From UBA1206 sp041672465 (GTDB taxonomy: Bacteria; Bacillota; Clostridia; Oscillospirales; CAG-382): a stretch of 13,961 bases of DNA. The stretch spans positions 1-13,961 of the forward strand of contig JBAYZO010000047.1 of NCBI GenBank assembly GCA_041672465.1. The letters are read 5' to 3'. The notes beneath the pieces were generated by a model, which saw nothing but the letters and a program-made list of their open reading frames with translations, was not told the origin of the DNA and ran no database searches. Shown in pieces: positions 12,598-13,961 of this stretch. Both the position numbers and the translations under genes were made by a program. The first letter of the stretch is position 1. Each line of letters opens with the position of its first letter.

Positions 12598-12744
12598 ATG
12601 AGATGCAGGTTTAAAACGGTGGGATGTTGCGCGCTGGCTTTTGGCGCCGGCGTGCTGCTGACTTGTTTCCTGCCTCCTGCCGCCATGGTGTTTATATCCT
12701 CGGCGGTTATAGTGGGCGCGGGGATATTTATTATAATTACATAA
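12598..12744 (+). CDS. Small membrane protein (48 residues), unknown function
   Basis: ATG at 12598 to TAA at 12744 encodes MRCRFKTVGCCALAFGAGVL (first 20 residues), continuing LTCFLPPAAMVFISSAVIVG and ending AGIFIIIT. It has a short basic N-terminus with Arg2, Arg4 and Lys6, a first hydrophobic helix (about 8-24), a Pro-Pro turn (26-27), and a second helix (28-47). It is therefore a predicted helical hairpin of the membrane with three or four Cys. AAAGG (12583-12587) lies about ten bases before the ATG. Codon choice is G+C-rich at third positions as in neighbouring genes, supporting a real gene. Small Cys-containing helical-hairpin proteins of this kind occur in spore-forming Clostridia, but I cannot name the family. 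Only 13 bases separate it from the spoVM-like gene, so the two are probably coexpressed. Confidence 0.7.
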   Translation: MRCRFKTVGCCALAFGAGVLLTCFLPPAAMVFISSAVIVGAGIFIIIT

Positions 12745-12757
12745 AGGGGTTATGGAA

Positions 12758-12853
12758 ATGAAAATCTATGTTATAAAGGCGCCGCGCTTTTTCAGGCCGT
12801 TCTTACGAAGACTGTTCAGGAGAAAAAAACATAGGCAAATAGAAATAAGTTAA
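12758..12853 (+). CDS. spoVM: SpoVM-like sporulation peptide (31 residues)
   Basis: The peptide is MKIYVIKAPRFFRPFLRRLF followed by RRKKHRQIEIS. It aligns without gaps to the N-terminal half of Bacillus subtilis SpoVM (pattern MK-Y-IK-P-F) and keeps Pro9, which is important for SpoVM function, followed by an Arg-rich amphipathic helix. SpoVM is a ~26-residue membrane-surface peptide that recognises the curved forespore membrane, anchors the coat ATPase SpoIVA and is needed for spore coat and cortex assembly. This version has a basic, slightly longer C-terminal tail. The chosen ATG (12758) has AGGGG (12745-12749) eight bases upstream. An in-frame ATG at 12752 is only two bases from that site and is less likely. 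The Shine-Dalgarno overlaps the TAA of the 48-residue gene, implying coupling. A strong terminator follows. Confidence 0.85.
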   Translation: MKIYVIKAPRFFRPFLRRLFRRKKHRQIEIS

Positions 12854-12867
12854 TTGTTAAACACCAA

Positions 12868-12898
12868 TAAAAAAGCCCGGCGGGAGCCGGGTTTTTTT
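12868..12898. terminator. Bidirectional intrinsic terminator between spoVM-like gene and asd
   Basis: A-tract (12868-12874), then CCCGGC (12876-12881) paired with GCCGGG (12886-12891) around a GGGA loop, then seven T (12892-12898). It separates convergent genes ending at 12853 (plus) and 12915 (minus). Confidence 0.93.
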
Positions 12899-12914
12899 AG
12901 GATTTTTTTAAAGT

Positions 12915-13961
12915 TTAATAAAGGTAGCCCAAGGCGTATAAAAGTTCCGCCGTGAGCAGCCCGCCGCCCGCCGCGCCGCGGAGGGTGTTGTGGGAAAGGC
13001 AGACAAATTTATAGTCAAACACGCTGTCCTCGCGAAGCCTGCCGACGCTTATTCCCATGCCGCCGTATAAATCCCTGTCAAGGCGGGTTTGGGGACGGTC
13101 GTTTTCGTCCATATATGTCAAAAACTTCGCCGGGGCGTGGGGGAGCGCCAAGGTCTGCGGGAGCCCCTCAAAATCCGCCCAGCGCTTTAGAATAACGTCT
13201 TTTGACGGCTTTTCACGGAACTTCACAAACACCGACGCGAGATGTCCGTCGGACACCGGCACGCGTATGCACTGAGACGAAATTTTAATGTCCCCCGCGG
13301 TCTCGATAGCGCCGTTTTTAATGCTTCCCCAGATTTTAAGCGGCTCAATTTCAGATTTTTCTTCTTCCCCGCCGATAAAGGGGATGATGTTGTCAAGAAT
13401 TTCCGGGAAGGACTCAAACGTCTTGCCCGCCCCCGAAATCGCCTGATATGTGGAGACAAGCACCGAAACCGGCCCGAAATCCATAAGCGGGGTGAGCGGG
13501 GGGACATAAGATTGAACCGAACAGTTGGGCTTTACCGCGATAAAGCCTTTTTTCGTGCCGAGCCGGGCTTTTTGGGAAGGTATAATATCCGCGTGGCGCG
13601 GGTTGACCTCGGGGATTATCATCGGCACGTCGGGGGTGTGGCGGTTCACCGAGTTGTTTGAAACAACGGGGATTTCCGCCCTTGCGTAGGCTTCCTCAAG
13701 CAGCTTGATTTTCTGCTTGTCGGCGTCTTCAACGGCGCAAAAAATAAAGTCGCATTTCCCCGCCGCCCCTCTTATATTCTCGCCGTTGTGGACAACCATT
13801 GACAAGGCTTCCCCCGGGCAGGGAAGGCTTAGCTTCCACCTTCCCTTAACCGCGTCTTCATATGTTTTCCCGGCCGAAGACGGGCTCGCGGCAAGGTAGG
13901 CGATTTCAAAATACGGGTGATTTTCAAGCAGGGTCAAAAAGCGCTGGCCGACCATTCCGGT
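12915..13961 (-). CDS. asd: Aspartate-semialdehyde dehydrogenase (5' end beyond window)
   Basis: Reduces aspartyl-phosphate to aspartate semialdehyde with NADPH, a cytoplasmic branch-point enzyme for lysine/diaminopimelate, methionine and threonine, and in spore formers also for dipicolinate. The 348 visible residues start inside the nucleotide-binding glycine motif (TGMVGQRFLTLLENHPYF); about ten N-terminal residues, including the start codon, are missing. The internal ATG at 13955 is the Met of that motif, not the start. Catalytic Cys is in KPNCSVQSY (codon 13523-13521) and catalytic His in RVPVSDGHLAS (codon 13244-13242); ISGAGKTFESFPEI and AAGGGLLTAELL are also typical. The spacing and the NCS (not NCTT) motif mark the archaeal/fungal-type ASADH branch, found in many Clostridia, rather than the E. 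coli type. It ends 17 bases past the shared bidirectional terminator. Confidence 0.95.
   Translation of the reverse strand, partial: TGMVGQRFLTLLENHPYFEIAYLAASPSSAGKTYEDAVKGRWKLSLPCPGEALSMVVHNGENIRGAAGKCDFIFCAVEDADKQKIKLLEEAYARAEIPVVSNNSVNRHTPDVPMIIPEVNPRHADIIPSQKARLGTKKGFIAVKPNCSVQSYVPPLTPLMDFGPVSVLVSTYQAISGAGKTFESFPEILDNIIPFIGGEEEKSEIEPLKIWGSIKNGAIETAGDIKISSQCIRVPVSDGHLASVFVKFREKPSKDVILKRWADFEGLPQTLALPHAPAKFLTYMDENDRPQTRLDRDLYGGMGISVGRLREDSVFDYKFVCLSHNTLRGAAGGGLLTAELLYALGYLY

Overview
The window looks like chromosomal DNA from an endospore-forming, anaerobic-type Firmicute, probably an uncultured member of Clostridia/Oscillospirales. This is inferred from the mix of strong AGGAGG-type ribosome binding sites, several lipoproteins, a type-3 prolyl-tRNA synthetase, an Fe-S-type fumarase subunit, InlB-like repeat surface proteins and a spoVM-like gene. 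No phage, IS element, CRISPR array, tRNA or rRNA is visible.

Layout. (1) 1-609, minus: 5' part of proS, running off the left edge. (2) 610-823: a divergent spacer with a plus-strand promoter candidate, a hairpin and a short tandem repeat. (3) 824-5826, plus: a small lipoprotein, then a large InlB-repeat surface protein split by a +1 frameshift near 3395-3420, then a lone lipoprotein that binds an ABC-transporter solute. The first two genes are separated by a dense cluster of palindromes (1359-1520). (4) 5838-5882: a strong bidirectional terminator. (5) 8432-5889, minus: a compact three-gene operon of a DivIVA-like coiled-coil protein, a class I fumarate hydratase beta-domain protein without its alpha partner, and a DUF4434-like glycosidase-fold lipoprotein. 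It is driven by a near-consensus promoter (TTGACA-17-TACAAT) and has a structured leader. (6) 8720-12471, plus: a Na+:alanine/glycine symporter overlapping a P-type IIA Ca2+-ATPase. (7) 12598-12853, plus: two very small genes, a 48-residue membrane protein and a 31-residue SpoVM-like sporulation peptide. (8) A bidirectional terminator, then asd on the minus strand, truncated by the right edge.

The most unusual signals are outside the ordinary genes. Two leader regions 7 kb apart, before unrelated genes (1359-1460 plus; 8588-8494 minus), share one architecture: a long hairpin of unrelated sequence, then the 12-mer CGGCAACTTTTT, a variable structured insert, then the 12-mer CAAAAAGATTGC. The two 12-mers can pair with each other around one bulged A. 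A third, partial version (hairpin plus GGCAGCTTTTTT) lies at 712-744. This looks like a recurrent cis-acting leader RNA or a small dispersed element that I cannot match to a known family. The second notable signal is the start of the SpoVM locus, where one hairpin combines a possible terminator for the Ca2+-ATPase operon, the Shine-Dalgarno of the small membrane gene, and a perfect sigma-E-type -10 box (CATACACT) in its loop. That arrangement could keep read-through mRNA silent while allowing sporulation-specific expression.
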